Made by a program: the position numbers and the translations under genes
Shown here: positions 53,093 through 60,673 of the stretch, piece by piece
Layout: every line of letters starts with the position of its first letter
Numbering within the stretch: the stretch's first letter is position 1
The notes under the pieces: model-generated
The model's input: only the letters and a program-made list of their open reading frames with translations
What the model was told of the DNA's origin: nothing
The model's database searches: none
NCBI GenBank assembly: GCA_036500765.1
Contig: DASYBM010000016.1
Location: 558,001-622,000, forward strand
Direction: 5' to 3'
Length of the DNA stretch: 64,000 nucleotides
Source of the DNA: Candidatus Sulfotelmatobacter sp.
GTDB lineage: Bacteria > Acidobacteriota > Terriglobia > Terriglobales > Acidobacteriaceae

Positions 53093-53914
53093 TCAACTCT
53101 TCACGAACGCCAGCAAGTCGGCATTGATCTGATCCGCCTGCGTCGTCGGCATGCCATGTGGAAACCCAGGATAAAACTTCGTTGTGGCATTCTTCAGCAG
53201 CTTGGCTGAAAGCGGCCCGGCATCGGCGAAGGGAACGATCTGGTCGTCTTCGCCGTGCATCACCAGCGTGGGCACATCAATCTTCTTCAAGTCCTCGGTG
53301 AAGTCGGTCTCGGAGAAGGCCTTGATGCAATCATATTGAGCCTTGATCCCGCCCATCATTCCCTGCCGCCACCAGTTCTCTCGCACGCCCTGCGAAACCT
53401 TTGCTCCCGGCCGGTTAAAACCATAGAAGGGAAGCGTGGTGTCGAGGTAGAACTGCGAACGATGCTTGGCCGTTTCCTCGCGAAATTTATCGAACACTTC
53501 GATCGGCAGCCCGCCCGGATTCTTATCAGTCTTCACCATGATCGGCGGCACAGAGCTGATCAACACCGCCTTCGCCACTCTGCCGTTACCGTAACGAGCC
53601 ACATACCGGGCAACTTCTCCACCACCCGTCGAATGGCCGATGTGAACAGCATTGCGCAGGTCAAGCTTGTCGACCAACTCCTTCACGTCGGCGGCATATG
53701 TATCCATTTCGTTGCCGGTAACCGTTTGCGTGGAGCGCCCATGGCCGCGGCGGTCATGCGCGATCACGCGGAATCCGCGTTCGAGAAAAAACATCATCTG
53801 CGCGTCCCAGTCATCCGCCGAAAGCGGCCAACCATGGTGGAATACGAGCGGCTGCCCTGTGCCCCAGTCTTTGTAGAAAATCTGCGTGCCGTCTTTGACT
53901 GTGATCGTGTCCAT
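53093..53914 (-). CDS. Alpha/beta hydrolase, non-heme chloroperoxidase/esterase type
   Basis: 273 residues, ATG at 53914 with AAGGAGAT just upstream. The catalytic triad is readable: Ser in GHSTGGG, Asp in HGEDDQIVP, His in FPHGMPTT. The oxyanion region is [11 protein letters not shown], and DRRGHGRS is typical of the bacterial perhydrolase/chloroperoxidase group. The physiological substrate is unknown. It converges on thrC. Confidence 0.9.
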   Translation of the reverse strand: MDTITVKDGTQIFYKDWGTGQPLVFHHGWPLSADDWDAQMMFFLERGFRVIAHDRRGHGRSTQTVTGNEMDTYAADVKELVDKLDLRNAVHIGHSTGGGEVARYVARYGNGRVAKAVLISSVPPIMVKTDKNPGGLPIEVFDKFREETAKHRSQFYLDTTLPFYGFNRPGAKVSQGVRENWWRQGMMGGIKAQYDCIKAFSETDFTEDLKKIDVPTLVMHGEDDQIVPFADAGPLSAKLLKNATTKFYPGFPHGMPTTQADQINADLLAFVKS

Positions 53915-54029
53915 TTTTATCTCCTTGCTGTGATGTTTGCGAGTGCATATTCTCGCATATCGTTCGATACAAGGCCCGCGTTCCTCCGTGCTCCTCAGTG
54001 CCCTCTGTGGTTAAATGGTTTTGCTGCCC

Positions 54030-55250
54030 ATGACCACGCGCCTCTATTACCACGATTCCTTCCTTTATGACTTCGACGCCGAAGTTCGCGACGTGATCGC
54101 AACCCCGCGCCCCGCCATCATTCTCGATCGCACTGCGTTCTATCCCACCAGCGGCGGCCAGGTCTTCGACACCGGAAAAATCACTGCCGGTTCCACCGAA
54201 TTCGAAGTCACCGAAGTCGCCGACACAGAAGACGGCAAGGTCGTGCACTACGTCGAGTCCGTAAAAGACGTGAAGCCCGGAGCCCGCGTCCGCGGCCAGA
54301 TCGACGGCGCCCGCCGCCGCGACCACATGCAGCAGCACTCCGGCCAGCACGTGCTTTCGTCAGCTTTCGTGCGGCTCCACGGCATGGCGACCGTTTCGTT
54401 CCACATGGCCGACGATTATTGCTCGATCGATCTCGACACGCCGACGCTGACCAAAGAGCAAATCGAATCCGCCGAGCGCCTGGCCAACGAAATCATTTTG
54501 GAGAATCGCGAAGTAGATATTCGCTTCGTCACCCGTGCCGAAGCCGGGAAGCTTGGCCTGCGCAAACTGCCGCCCACCGAGCGCGACGAACTCCGCCTCA
54601 TCGACATTCGCGACTTTGACCTGACCGCCTGCGGCGGCACGCACGTCGCCCGCACCGGACAGATCGCCAGCATCCTGCTGCGCAAAACCGAAAAAGTTCG
54701 CCAGGGATGGCGCGTGGAATTCGTCGCCGGCCAGCGTGCCGTCGCTACAGCTCGCCGCGACTACTCGGCGCTCACCGAAACCGCCGCGCTTTTTTCCGCG
54801 CACATCTACGACGTGCCGCAGCAGGCGCGCAAGTTGCTCGACGAGATCAGATCGCTGCGGAAAGAACGAGAGCAGTCTCTCGAAGAATTGGCCGGTGTCT
54901 ATGCCGCTTCTCTGCTCGCTCAAACTCCCGAAGTCAACGGTCGCCGCGTCGTCATTCGTACCCTCGCCGACCGCGACCTGAACTTCGTCAAGCTGCTCGC
55001 GCAGAAATTAACGCGGCTGTCTCCGCACGTCATCGCACTGCTGGCGACAACCTCTCCGCAGCCGGCGCTGGTCTTTGCGCAGTCCGCGGGCCAGCCCTTC
55101 GACATGGGCGCGCTGTTGAAAGAAGCAATGGCCAAACTAGGTGGCCGCGGCGGTGGTAGTAAAGACATGGCGCAAGGCGGCGTGCCAAACGCGGCCGGAA
55201 TCGACGACGCACTTAAAGCTGTTGCTGCAATGATTGAAAAGGGAGATTGA
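54030..55250 (+). CDS. Alanyl-tRNA editing protein, AlaX-L type with DHHA1-like domain
   Basis: 406 residues from the ATG at 54030. An ATG at 54015 is also in frame, but it lies at the border of a dispersed repeat (CTCTGTGGTTAA) and is less likely. AlaRS-like editing motifs are clear: FYPTSGGQVFD, QQHSGQHVLSSAF (HxxxH) and CGGTHV, which together bind zinc. The C-terminal ~150 residues resemble a DHHA1 domain and end Gly-rich (LGGRGGGSKDMAQGG). It hydrolyses mischarged Ser- or Gly-tRNA(Ala) in trans. Confidence 0.92.
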   Translation: MTTRLYYHDSFLYDFDAEVRDVIATPRPAIILDRTAFYPTSGGQVFDTGKITAGSTEFEVTEVADTEDGKVVHYVESVKDVKPGARVRGQIDGARRRDHMQQHSGQHVLSSAFVRLHGMATVSFHMADDYCSIDLDTPTLTKEQIESAERLANEIILENREVDIRFVTRAEAGKLGLRKLPPTERDELRLIDIRDFDLTACGGTHVARTGQIASILLRKTEKVRQGWRVEFVAGQRAVATARRDYSALTETAALFSAHIYDVPQQARKLLDEIRSLRKEREQSLEELAGVYAASLLAQTPEVNGRRVVIRTLADRDLNFVKLLAQKLTRLSPHVIALLATTSPQPALVFAQSAGQPFDMGALLKEAMAKLGGRGGGSKDMAQGGVPNAAGIDDALKAVAAMIEKGD

Positions 55251-55390
55251 GAAGCGGAACCCCAGCAGGAAAAAAATTAGGAGACTCCAATCACACTTAC
55301 ATCTTCTGAGCGGCCTTTGCGGCAGTTCTTCGCGACCATTGTGGTCCAGGCTTTTGCCGCCGGCGACTTAGAGTTCCACCAGAAACTACC

Positions 55391-55423
55391 GCACCCACGT
55401 TTCGAATGTCGAAACGTGGGTGC
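55391..55423. terminator. Perfect 15-bp hairpin between convergent genes
   Basis: Arms GCACCCACGTTTCGA (55391-55405) and TCGAAACGTGGGTGC (55409-55423) enclose a 3-base loop. It lies between the AlaX-type gene and the small minus-strand gene ending at 55443. There is no T-tract, so a bidirectional terminator, transcript-end stabiliser or protein-binding palindrome are all possible. Confidence 0.5.
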
Positions 55424-55442
55424 TCAGGATCAAGCCAGGCGC

Positions 55443-55676
55443 TTACGCCAGCGGTTGCTGCCGCCGCGCCCGCTCCCACCAGACCTTGGGATCGTCCGGC
55501 CGGTTCAGGATGTTCGACAACTCCTGTTTAATCTCGCGCAGACGGTTGGTGCGCAATTCGAGCGCCGTCTGATCGACTGCATTGTGGCCGCCTTTTTCGC
55601 TGAAACGGGCATTCAGGGTGCGCAAATCAGCGATTTCCTGGCGAAGGCTGGAGAGACGTTCGGTGATATATGGCAT
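55443..55676 (-). CDS. Small coiled-coil protein, unknown
   Basis: 77 residues, ATG at 55676 without a visible ribosome-binding site. It is mostly one charged helix (ERLSSLRQEIADLRTLNARF and RTNRLREIKQELSNILN) and ends in a Trp/Arg-rich segment. No family recognised. Heptad character and codon use suggest it is real, with moderate doubt. Confidence 0.45.
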   Translation of the reverse strand: MPYITERLSSLRQEIADLRTLNARFSEKGGHNAVDQTALELRTNRLREIKQELSNILNRPDDPKVWWERARRQQPLA

Positions 55677-55724
55677 CAGTAACGATCATACGCTGTATTT
55701 GCCGCAGTGCCGGTTAATCTCCGA

Positions 55725-56129
55725 TTAATAGTGCGCCTGAGCTTTTGTGGAACTTGGGTAACCCGGCTTGGGTTCGGAACCGAAACGCAATACGTTCCCG
55801 TCGGGATCTTCCACGTGGACCTCGAGCGCCCACGGAAAATTCGTGGGGGGCATGCGGATCGGGATGCCGCGGCCCTTCAAATCTTCGTAGATGACTACAA
55901 CATCTTCGACACCGAGCCACACCCATGCGCCCCCGCGCCCCTGTCCGCCGCGGCACAAGTAAATGCCGGCGCGATCACGGTTCACGGACGTAAAGTCGTC
56001 GCTGCCCCAACTGGCGTTGGCGAATCCGAGGACGTCGACATAGAAACGCAGGCTGGCCTCCATATTTTCGACGCGCAGAATCGGTTGACTGCCTTCGTAG
56101 TACACACGGGATGCATTGGGATTCGCCAT
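55725..56129 (-). CDS. VOC-superfamily (glyoxalase/bleomycin-resistance fold) protein
   Basis: 134 residues, ATG at 56129. Paired beta-alpha-beta-beta-beta halves are recognisable: PILRVENMEASLRFYVDVLG and VYEDLKGRGI-like VIYEDLKGRGIPI. The C-terminal VHVEDPDGNVLRFG carries the usual Glu/Asp metal-ligand region. Activity could be a glyoxalase, dioxygenase or drug-binding protein; nothing in the context decides. Confidence 0.82.
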   Translation of the reverse strand: MANPNASRVYYEGSQPILRVENMEASLRFYVDVLGFANASWGSDDFTSVNRDRAGIYLCRGGQGRGGAWVWLGVEDVVVIYEDLKGRGIPIRMPPTNFPWALEVHVEDPDGNVLRFGSEPKPGYPSSTKAQAHY

Positions 56130-56346
56130 AGCACGGTCTCCGGAAGAATCCTACATTATTCCCCGTCGCGGCCCTTCGCCGACCTTCCACCTCGTTCTTG
56201 CGGACCTCGTTTTCCCTGGAAATCTGTCAAGACCCTCAACTTGAGGAAATCCCCGTAACTCGCTCAGGACAATCACAAAATAAAAATAAATTCCTTTCCG
56301 GTTTACCCTCGGCGAAATGCTATTCTAGATATATAGACTGGAAATC

Positions 56347-56376
56347 AGGCGCAAGCTCCCAAGCTTGCGCCTTTTC
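56347..56376 (+). terminator. Intrinsic-terminator-like hairpin with T-rich tail
   Basis: Arms AGGCGCAAGCT and AGCTTGCGCCT (56347-56357 and 56362-56372) enclose a 4-base loop and are followed by TTTCTCTTT. The stem is perfect over 11 bp. It points in the plus direction, just before the endonuclease-like pseudogene, though no plus-strand gene ends upstream. It may end a short leader or small RNA starting near the AT-rich 56320-56340. Confidence 0.5.
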
Positions 56377-56388
56377 TCTTTCCCGATC

Positions 56389-56938
56389 ATGTCAAAGTCG
56401 AGACGCGCGCGTCGGACCCCTTCCGCGTCGTGCCCAATCCCTGTCCCGGCCAAGCCGCTTGCGAAAAAGCTCACTCGAAGGAACTCCGTACCTCCAACCG
56501 CACTCCAGCGCGAACTCACCACCAAGCGCCGCGGAGAACTCGCCGAACTCGCCTTCACCCTCAAAGCCACCGCACTCGGATTCGCCGTCTCCAAGCCCTA
56601 CGGTGACAGCGAACGCTACGACTTCATCGTCGACTCCCATGAGCCCGACACCATGCCCAAACTCTCTCGCGTTCAAGTCACATGCTCCACCCAACTCGTC
56701 GACGGGCCTTTATCGCACCAACGCCCATCGCCGCATCAACGGCCGAGCCATCCCCTACAAACTCACGGAAATTGATTTCATCGCCGCCTACGTCATTCCC
56801 GAGGACTCCTGGTTCATCCTTCCTCTCCGCGACATTCTCGGGCGCACCAGCCTCCTCTTCCGCCGCAAACGCGACCGCCGCCGCGGCATCTACGACTCCT
56901 ACCGCGAAGCCTGGCGCCTGCTGCGCATCAGGCCCTAA
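56389..56938 (+). pseudogene. PD-(D/E)XK-like endonuclease gene broken by a single-base frameshift
   Basis: The first part (from the ATG at 56389) reads RELTTKRRGELAELAFTLKA, then KPYGDSERYDFIVD, then LSRVQVTCSTQLVDG. It resembles small PD-(D/E)XK nucleases, with Glu, Asp and a V-Q-V-x-C core where a Lys is usual. The second part, in the next frame, continues LYRTNAHRRINGRAIPYKLT and EIDFIAAYVIPEDSWFILPL to a stop at 56938. Removing one G from GGG at 56704-56706 rejoins the two halves as DGLYRTNAHRR. It is either a real pseudogene or a sequencing or assembly error. Confidence 0.72.
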
Positions 56939-57180
56939 AATTTGTACGGCTACCGGCAGCGCCGCCGCGGGGGTCGGGCTCATGCTCTAGCCACGGAAAT
57001 CAGCGAGCTTCCATAGTGCCTCCACAGTAAAAGCTTGTCATCCTGAGGCCCGCGTTCTTTGCGGGCCGAGGGATCTATGGATTTGTCGGCCTCACGACGA
57101 CGCTTTGAGATACATGGGATTCTTGGGGGTCAACCGGCGTCCGCGTCCCAGGCCTTTATCTTGCTAGATGGGAAGCGGCG

Positions 57181-57377
57181 CCTGAGCGTGTCGAAGGGGT
57201 GGGGAACCACAGGCCCATTCTGTTCGGGGTTTAAACGCGTTGTGCATCCGGGGAGAAGGAAACCGGCGGAGCCGGCATTCGTCGTGCCCATCCGTCGAAA
57301 ACCGCGAGGAATGGGGGATTCGCAGTCGCGGTGCTGCAAAGGCCGGCACAGCCGCGCCGGCCAAAGATGAGCCCGAC
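57181..57377. repeat. Direct repeat A flanking brnTA
   Basis: It begins CCTGAGCGTGTCGAAGGGGT, runs through GTGCCCATCCGTCGAAAACC, and ends GATGAGCCCGACC. It matches copy B at 58207-58375 in order and orientation, with several substitutions and small indels. Confidence 0.8.
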
Positions 57378-57413
57378 CTTGAATTTTGCAGCGGGCTTAT
57401 CGTATATACAGAT

Positions 57414-57425
57414 TCGTAATTACGA
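57414..57425. promoter_or_regulatory. 12-bp palindrome TCGTAATTACGA upstream of brnT
   Basis: A perfect palindrome lies directly before the GAGG ribosome-binding site of brnT and just after a TATATA-like stretch (57402-57408). BrnA antitoxins are known to repress their own operon through inverted repeats. This is a likely operator by position. Confidence 0.5.
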
Positions 57426-57429
57426 GGCA

Positions 57430-57717
57430 GATGTTGGAATTCACCTGGGACGCGCGCAAGAACCGGGCAAACCAGAAAAACACCGCATCAGCTTCGGGAC
57501 GGCGGTTCATGTCTTCGACGACCCTTTTCACGTCACGGCGCAGGACAGGGAAGTCGAAGGCGAGGCGCGATGGCAGACCATCGGTATGGTGAACGGCCTC
57601 CACATGCTGTTGGTGGCTCACACGGTGGGTGAACACGAGGAAGAAGCGGTGATCCGCGTTCTCTCCGCTCGAAAAGCAACGCGCCGGGAACGGAACATCT
57701 ATGCGCAAGGCGACTAA
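57430..57717 (+). pseudogene. brnT: BrnT-type ribonuclease toxin gene with a -1 frameshift
   Basis: The start MLEFTWDARKNRANQK (ATG 57430, GAGG upstream) is the standard BrnT opening but lies in a different frame from the rest. The rest reads KHRISFGTAVHVFDDPFHV, then GEARWQTIGMVNG, then VLSARKATRRERNIYAQGD, and ends at 57717. Adding one A to the run of five (57475-57479) joins them as NQKKHRISF. As written the toxin would be truncated unless ribosomes slip. The conserved C-terminal RRATRRERRxY-like block is intact, so the lesion is recent, suppressed or an artefact. brnA overlaps the 3' end by 17 bases. Confidence 0.8.
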
Positions 57718-58021
57718 AAAAACCGAAGTAAGATTCAAGAGAACCGTCGCGCAGCCCTTGACCGCGAAGCAGAAGAGGGAACTGTCAGCTCTGGCGGCCA
57801 TGCCGTATGATCAGATCGACACCTCCGACATCCCGGAACTCCCGCCCGGAGCATGGAAAGACGCAGTACGAGGCCGGTTCTATCGTCCAGTGAAACAAGC
57901 CGTGTCCATGCGCCTCGACGCCGACGTGATCGCGTGGCTAAAGAAAGCCGGCAAAGGCTACCAAACCCGCGCCAACCAAATCCTCCGCCAGCGCATGCTG
58001 GACGAACTGCGGCGCGCGTGA
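57701..58021 (+). CDS. brnA: BrnA-type antitoxin
   Basis: 106 residues, ATG at 57701, inside the end of brnT in another frame. The C-terminal ribbon-helix-helix-like DNA-binding segment is typical of BrnA: PVKQAVSMRLDADVIAWLKK and KGYQTRANQILRQRM. The protein neutralises BrnT and represses the operon. The central DTSDIPELPPGAWKDAVRG is also characteristic. Confidence 0.92.
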   Translation: MRKATKKTEVRFKRTVAQPLTAKQKRELSALAAMPYDQIDTSDIPELPPGAWKDAVRGRFYRPVKQAVSMRLDADVIAWLKKAGKGYQTRANQILRQRMLDELRRA

Positions 58022-58166
58022 GCGGCCGTGGCCGTACGGACGGTGGAAGGGCACGACTTCAGTCGTGCCGTAAGCGCCATCAAAAATCAATCGGCTTCAG
58101 CCGCTGAGGCCCGCTCCTCAGACGAGACGACCCAACCTTGGTTGTTCTATGCACCGCCACGAAAAA

Positions 58167-58199
58167 GGCTGCCCCATCCATTCGCGTTCTCTGCGAATG
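58167..58199. repeat. REP-like palindromic repeat, copy 5 (opposite orientation)
   Basis: GGCTGCCCCATCCATTCGCG, then TTCTCTGCGAATG. Read on the minus strand it matches the family consensus ending in GGATGGGGCAGCC. The hairpin is CATTCGC pairing with GCGAATG. Confidence 0.75.
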
Positions 58200-58206
58200 A
58201 GCCTGC

Positions 58207-58375
58207 CCTGAGCTTGTCGAAGGGGTGGGAACCACAGACCCATCCTGCTTGGGATTGAAACCGTCACGCGTCCGGCGAGACGGAAACCGCGGGTCGCGTT
58301 CGTGGTGCCCATCCGTCGAAAACCGCGACGAATGGGGCAGCCTCAGTCGCGGCTCTGCGAAGATGAGCCGACCCT
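58207..58375. repeat. Direct repeat B flanking brnTA
   Basis: It begins CCTGAGCTTGTCGAAGGGGT, runs through GTGCCCATCCGTCGAAAACC, and ends GATGAGCCGACCCT. It has the same orientation as copy A at 57181-57377, and the brnTA module lies between them. Confidence 0.8.
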
Positions 58376-58593
58376 AATCCTTGGCAATCGGTGTGTGCCT
58401 TGCCATCGCATGGACTATTAGTTGGGGCGAACAGGCTATCGCCCCAACCAGTTTGACACCACGTGTGACTATGTGTTAGTCTGAACAGTGTAGACTTCGA
58501 GTCGGTTTGCAGTTGCGTGGTGCTTCGTCGTCCACTCCAGCCTCAACCGCATGACCAGCCCTAGCCTGCTTAGAAAATTCCAAAGGAGTGGCT

Positions 58594-59178
58594 ATGAACA
58601 AGTTCGCAAATTTTGAAGTAGAGTTCGAACTGACCGGCTTAAAGATTCATGTCAAGGGCGATCGAGAAATCGCGCCGATCGTCGCGAACAATGTCGGACG
58701 ACATTTTGCGGCTGTCCTTTCGCCAGCAGGACTAATCGAGGCTCCGAAGAACGGACATGTGCAGCCCATGACCATCGATGCGGACTCCTCACCAGTGACC
58801 CGCAAGCGCACCAGAAAGTCCGGGCGGGCATCATCCAGCAGCGCCGCAGCGGATTCGCCGATCACCTGGACGCACGATCCGAGCCGTTGGGGTTCTCCTG
58901 TCCAGACGTGGAAACCATTTCAAAAGATCGCATGGCTTCTCAGAGTTGTTGAACAAGAAATAGGAAAGGCGGACCTCAGCGCAGCCGAAATCGCAGACAT
59001 CTTCCAGGCCCGTTTTAAAGATGCCGGTCTCATTGTGAAGAGAAACATCGCGCGCGATGTCGGCGGTAAGGCCGAACTATTCGGTTCTCTTGACGGCAGA
59101 TTTTTTCTCAAGCAATCCGGCAAGGAACTGGCCGATAAGCTTGTTACGGAAGCCAAAGGAGGGGCCGTAGCGGCTTAG
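58594..59178 (+). CDS. Winged-helix-like protein of an unrecognised two-gene module
   Basis: 194 residues, ATG at 58594 with AAAGGAG six bases upstream; a GTG two codons earlier is possible. Residues ~1-50 form a small alpha/beta segment (FEVEFELTGLKIHVKGDREI). A basic Ser/Arg linker (~65-90) follows. The C-terminal ~90 residues look like a winged helix (QKIAWLLRVVEQEIGKADLS, IADIFQARFKDAGLIVKRNI and a wing ELFGSLDGRFFLKQSG). I do not recognise the family. The next gene starts four bases later, so they form a unit. Codon use and base composition look less GC-rich than the flanking genes. Confidence 0.65.
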   Translation: MNKFANFEVEFELTGLKIHVKGDREIAPIVANNVGRHFAAVLSPAGLIEAPKNGHVQPMTIDADSSPVTRKRTRKSGRASSSSAAADSPITWTHDPSRWGSPVQTWKPFQKIAWLLRVVEQEIGKADLSAAEIADIFQARFKDAGLIVKRNIARDVGGKAELFGSLDGRFFLKQSGKELADKLVTEAKGGAVAA

Positions 59179-59182
59179 GCCG

Positions 59183-59965
59183 ATGTTAATCAGCAAGAAC
59201 ACGTTAATGAGCCAGTTGACGCCGCCTCTGGACGCTCAACTGGCTCAATTGTTAGTTGAAGAGTTCATTGCGCAGGAGAAACGTTTCATCCAAGGGGACT
59301 GGGAGCCGACCCAATTGGATGGTGGACAATTCTGCGAGATTCTCTCGCGCATCCTCTATCACCAGGACTCTGGAAATCTAAACGCTGGCAAGAAGTTCGA
59401 GGACTGCTGCGCGTATGTGGAGAATGATCAGGTGCCTCATGCAATTAGTCCTCGGCACGATGCAATCCACCTAATCAAGGTTCTTAAGATAATTTATAAG
59501 TTCCGCAGTCAGCGCGGTGCCGTGCATATATCGCCCAACTACACACCGAATCACATGGACTCCAAGGTGGTTGTGGATATGGTTCGTTGGGCGTTCTCTG
59601 AGTCGCTCAGAATTTTCTGGAACGGCGATCGTGAGCAAGTTTCGAGGGCGATCCGCGAACTCTTGCAGTTCGAGGTACCAGCAATAGGGAGATTCGAAGA
59701 CGTACTCATGGTGCAGCGGACCGATCTCTCCCCTTCGGAGGAGATCTTAATGCTGCTGCACTATGCTGGCGAAGCCGGATTCAGCCGCAAAGAACTTGGT
59801 AAGTACGTCATGCACGACCCGCCGAGAATCACCGAGGCTCTAAAGGCACTGACATCCCCGGTTCAACGGCAGGTGATCCTCTTGACGTCGGGGCGATTTC
59901 GCTTGACGGATATAGGCTCCAAATACGTGAGAGAGAAGTTGTCTGACAAGATGCTGTTGGGATAA
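59183..59965 (+). CDS. HEPN-like / winged-helix protein, candidate defence effector
   Basis: 260 residues, ATG at 59183, four bases after the preceding stop. The N-terminal ~150 residues are helical. FIQGDWEPTQLDGGQFCEIL and the later FRSQRGAVHI, then NHMDSKVVVDMVRWAFSES, recall Abi/HEPN-type proteins of defence islands. Arg108-x6-His115 fits the Rx4-6H RNase motif. Residues ~185-255 look like a winged helix (GEAGFSRKELGKYVM, LLTSGRFRLTDIGSKYV). The family is not firmly recognised, and the HEPN call is inference from a short motif. Its neighbours, a toxin-antitoxin pair and a broken nuclease gene, suit a defence or addiction role. Confidence 0.6.
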   Translation: MLISKNTLMSQLTPPLDAQLAQLLVEEFIAQEKRFIQGDWEPTQLDGGQFCEILSRILYHQDSGNLNAGKKFEDCCAYVENDQVPHAISPRHDAIHLIKVLKIIYKFRSQRGAVHISPNYTPNHMDSKVVVDMVRWAFSESLRIFWNGDREQVSRAIRELLQFEVPAIGRFEDVLMVQRTDLSPSEEILMLLHYAGEAGFSRKELGKYVMHDPPRITEALKALTSPVQRQVILLTSGRFRLTDIGSKYVREKLSDKMLLG

Positions 59966-60075
59966 CCGAATGACCGATGTCGCCTCACCGCCCCTCCTTT
60001 ACGCTCCCCGACCGCCCGTGATATTCTCTAAACGTCACAAGGACAATCGATTAAAGACAGGAGTGCACCAGGCAA

Positions 60076-60342
60076 GTGTTAGCCAGAGAGCACAAAAAGA
60101 CCCTCATCGACCAATACGGCACGCATCCCAGCGATACCGGCAGCCCTGAAGTCCAGATCGCGTTGCTCAGCGAACGCATTGGTCAATTGACGGAGCACTT
60201 CAAGACGCACCAGAAGGACCACGGCTCGCGCCGCGGCCTGCTTATGCTGGTCAGCAAGCGGCGTAGCTTGCTGGACTACCTGAAGAAATACGATTCCGAG
60301 CGCTATAAAACTGTCATTACGAAACTCGGCATCCGCAAGTAG
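60076..60342 (+). CDS. rpsO: 30S ribosomal protein S15
   Basis: 88 residues, the standard length, from a GTG at 60076. The signature [19 protein letters not shown], the loop [17 protein letters not shown] and LLDYLKKYD are intact. It binds 16S rRNA helix 22 and is followed by pnp, the usual bacterial order. Confidence 0.97.
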   Translation: MLAREHKKTLIDQYGTHPSDTGSPEVQIALLSERIGQLTEHFKTHQKDHGSRRGLLMLVSKRRSLLDYLKKYDSERYKTVITKLGIRK

Positions 60343-60373
60343 ATACTTGACCCGGAAAGTCCCTCGATCTTGG

Positions 60374-60417
60374 GTGGCCCATTCTAACGGCGCGCACTTT
60401 GCGACGTTAGAGTGGGG
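60374..60417. repeat. REP-like hairpin in the rpsO-pnp spacer
   Basis: CCCATTCTAACG (60378-60389) can pair with CGTTAGAGTGGG (60405-60416), with one G-T pair and a 15-base loop. It resembles the REP-like family. It lies in the leader of pnp, where hairpins control mRNA decay in other bacteria. Confidence 0.6.
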
Positions 60418-60623
60418 GACATCAGATTCGATCAACTTCCTTCCGGGCTATTTCTGGAAATCCGTCTCTGGAGAGACGGGCCAGCATCGAGGAAATCTCC
60501 ACACGTGCGGTTTTCAAGCGCAACGAACCTATCCAACTGCATCCGGCGGGTGAAGTGTGTCTTCTCCCGGTTGGACGGAAAAAATCTCCACTGCTCGCGC
60601 CGGAGCGCGAGCCTGGGCGCCCA

Positions 60624-60654
60624 GCTAGAAGCTAGGAGCTAGCAGCTAGCAGCT
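60624..60654. repeat. Four 7-bp tandem repeats plus a partial (GCTAGNA)
   Basis: GCTAGAA, GCTAGGA, GCTAGCA, GCTAGCA, then GCT. It ends about 10 bases before the pnp ribosome-binding site (AAAGGA). Confidence 0.9.
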
Positions 60655-60673
60655 GTTCTCAAAGGACTGAATC

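Larger units (their letters stand above)
56939..57429. other. Repeat-filled spacer before brnT
   Basis: No supportable gene. It contains dispersed-repeat text (TCATCCTGAGGCCCGCGTTC near 57038) and direct-repeat copy A (57181-57377). Open frames here on either strand translate repeats and should be ignored. Confidence 0.6.
58022..58593. other. Repeat-filled spacer between brnA and the two-gene module
   Basis: No supportable gene. It holds an inverted repeat GGCACGACTTCAGTCGTGCC (about 58050-58069), a REP-like element (58167-58199) and direct-repeat copy B (58207-58375). About 200 lower-GC bases after 58380 probably carry the promoter of the gene at 58594. Confidence 0.6.
60343..60673. other. 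331-base leader of pnp
   Basis: No gene seen. It contains the REP-like hairpin at 60374-60417 and a 7-bp tandem array at 60624-60654 ending 19 bases before the pnp start. No rho-independent terminator for rpsO is evident, so read-through into pnp is likely. Confidence 0.5.

Noticed and set aside
58118..58312. Open frames in the repeat copies near 57130-57370 and 58118-58312 (MGTTNA..., PLRQAQGRL...)
   Set aside because: They encode the repeats themselves, on either strand, with no ribosome-binding site or conserved protein.
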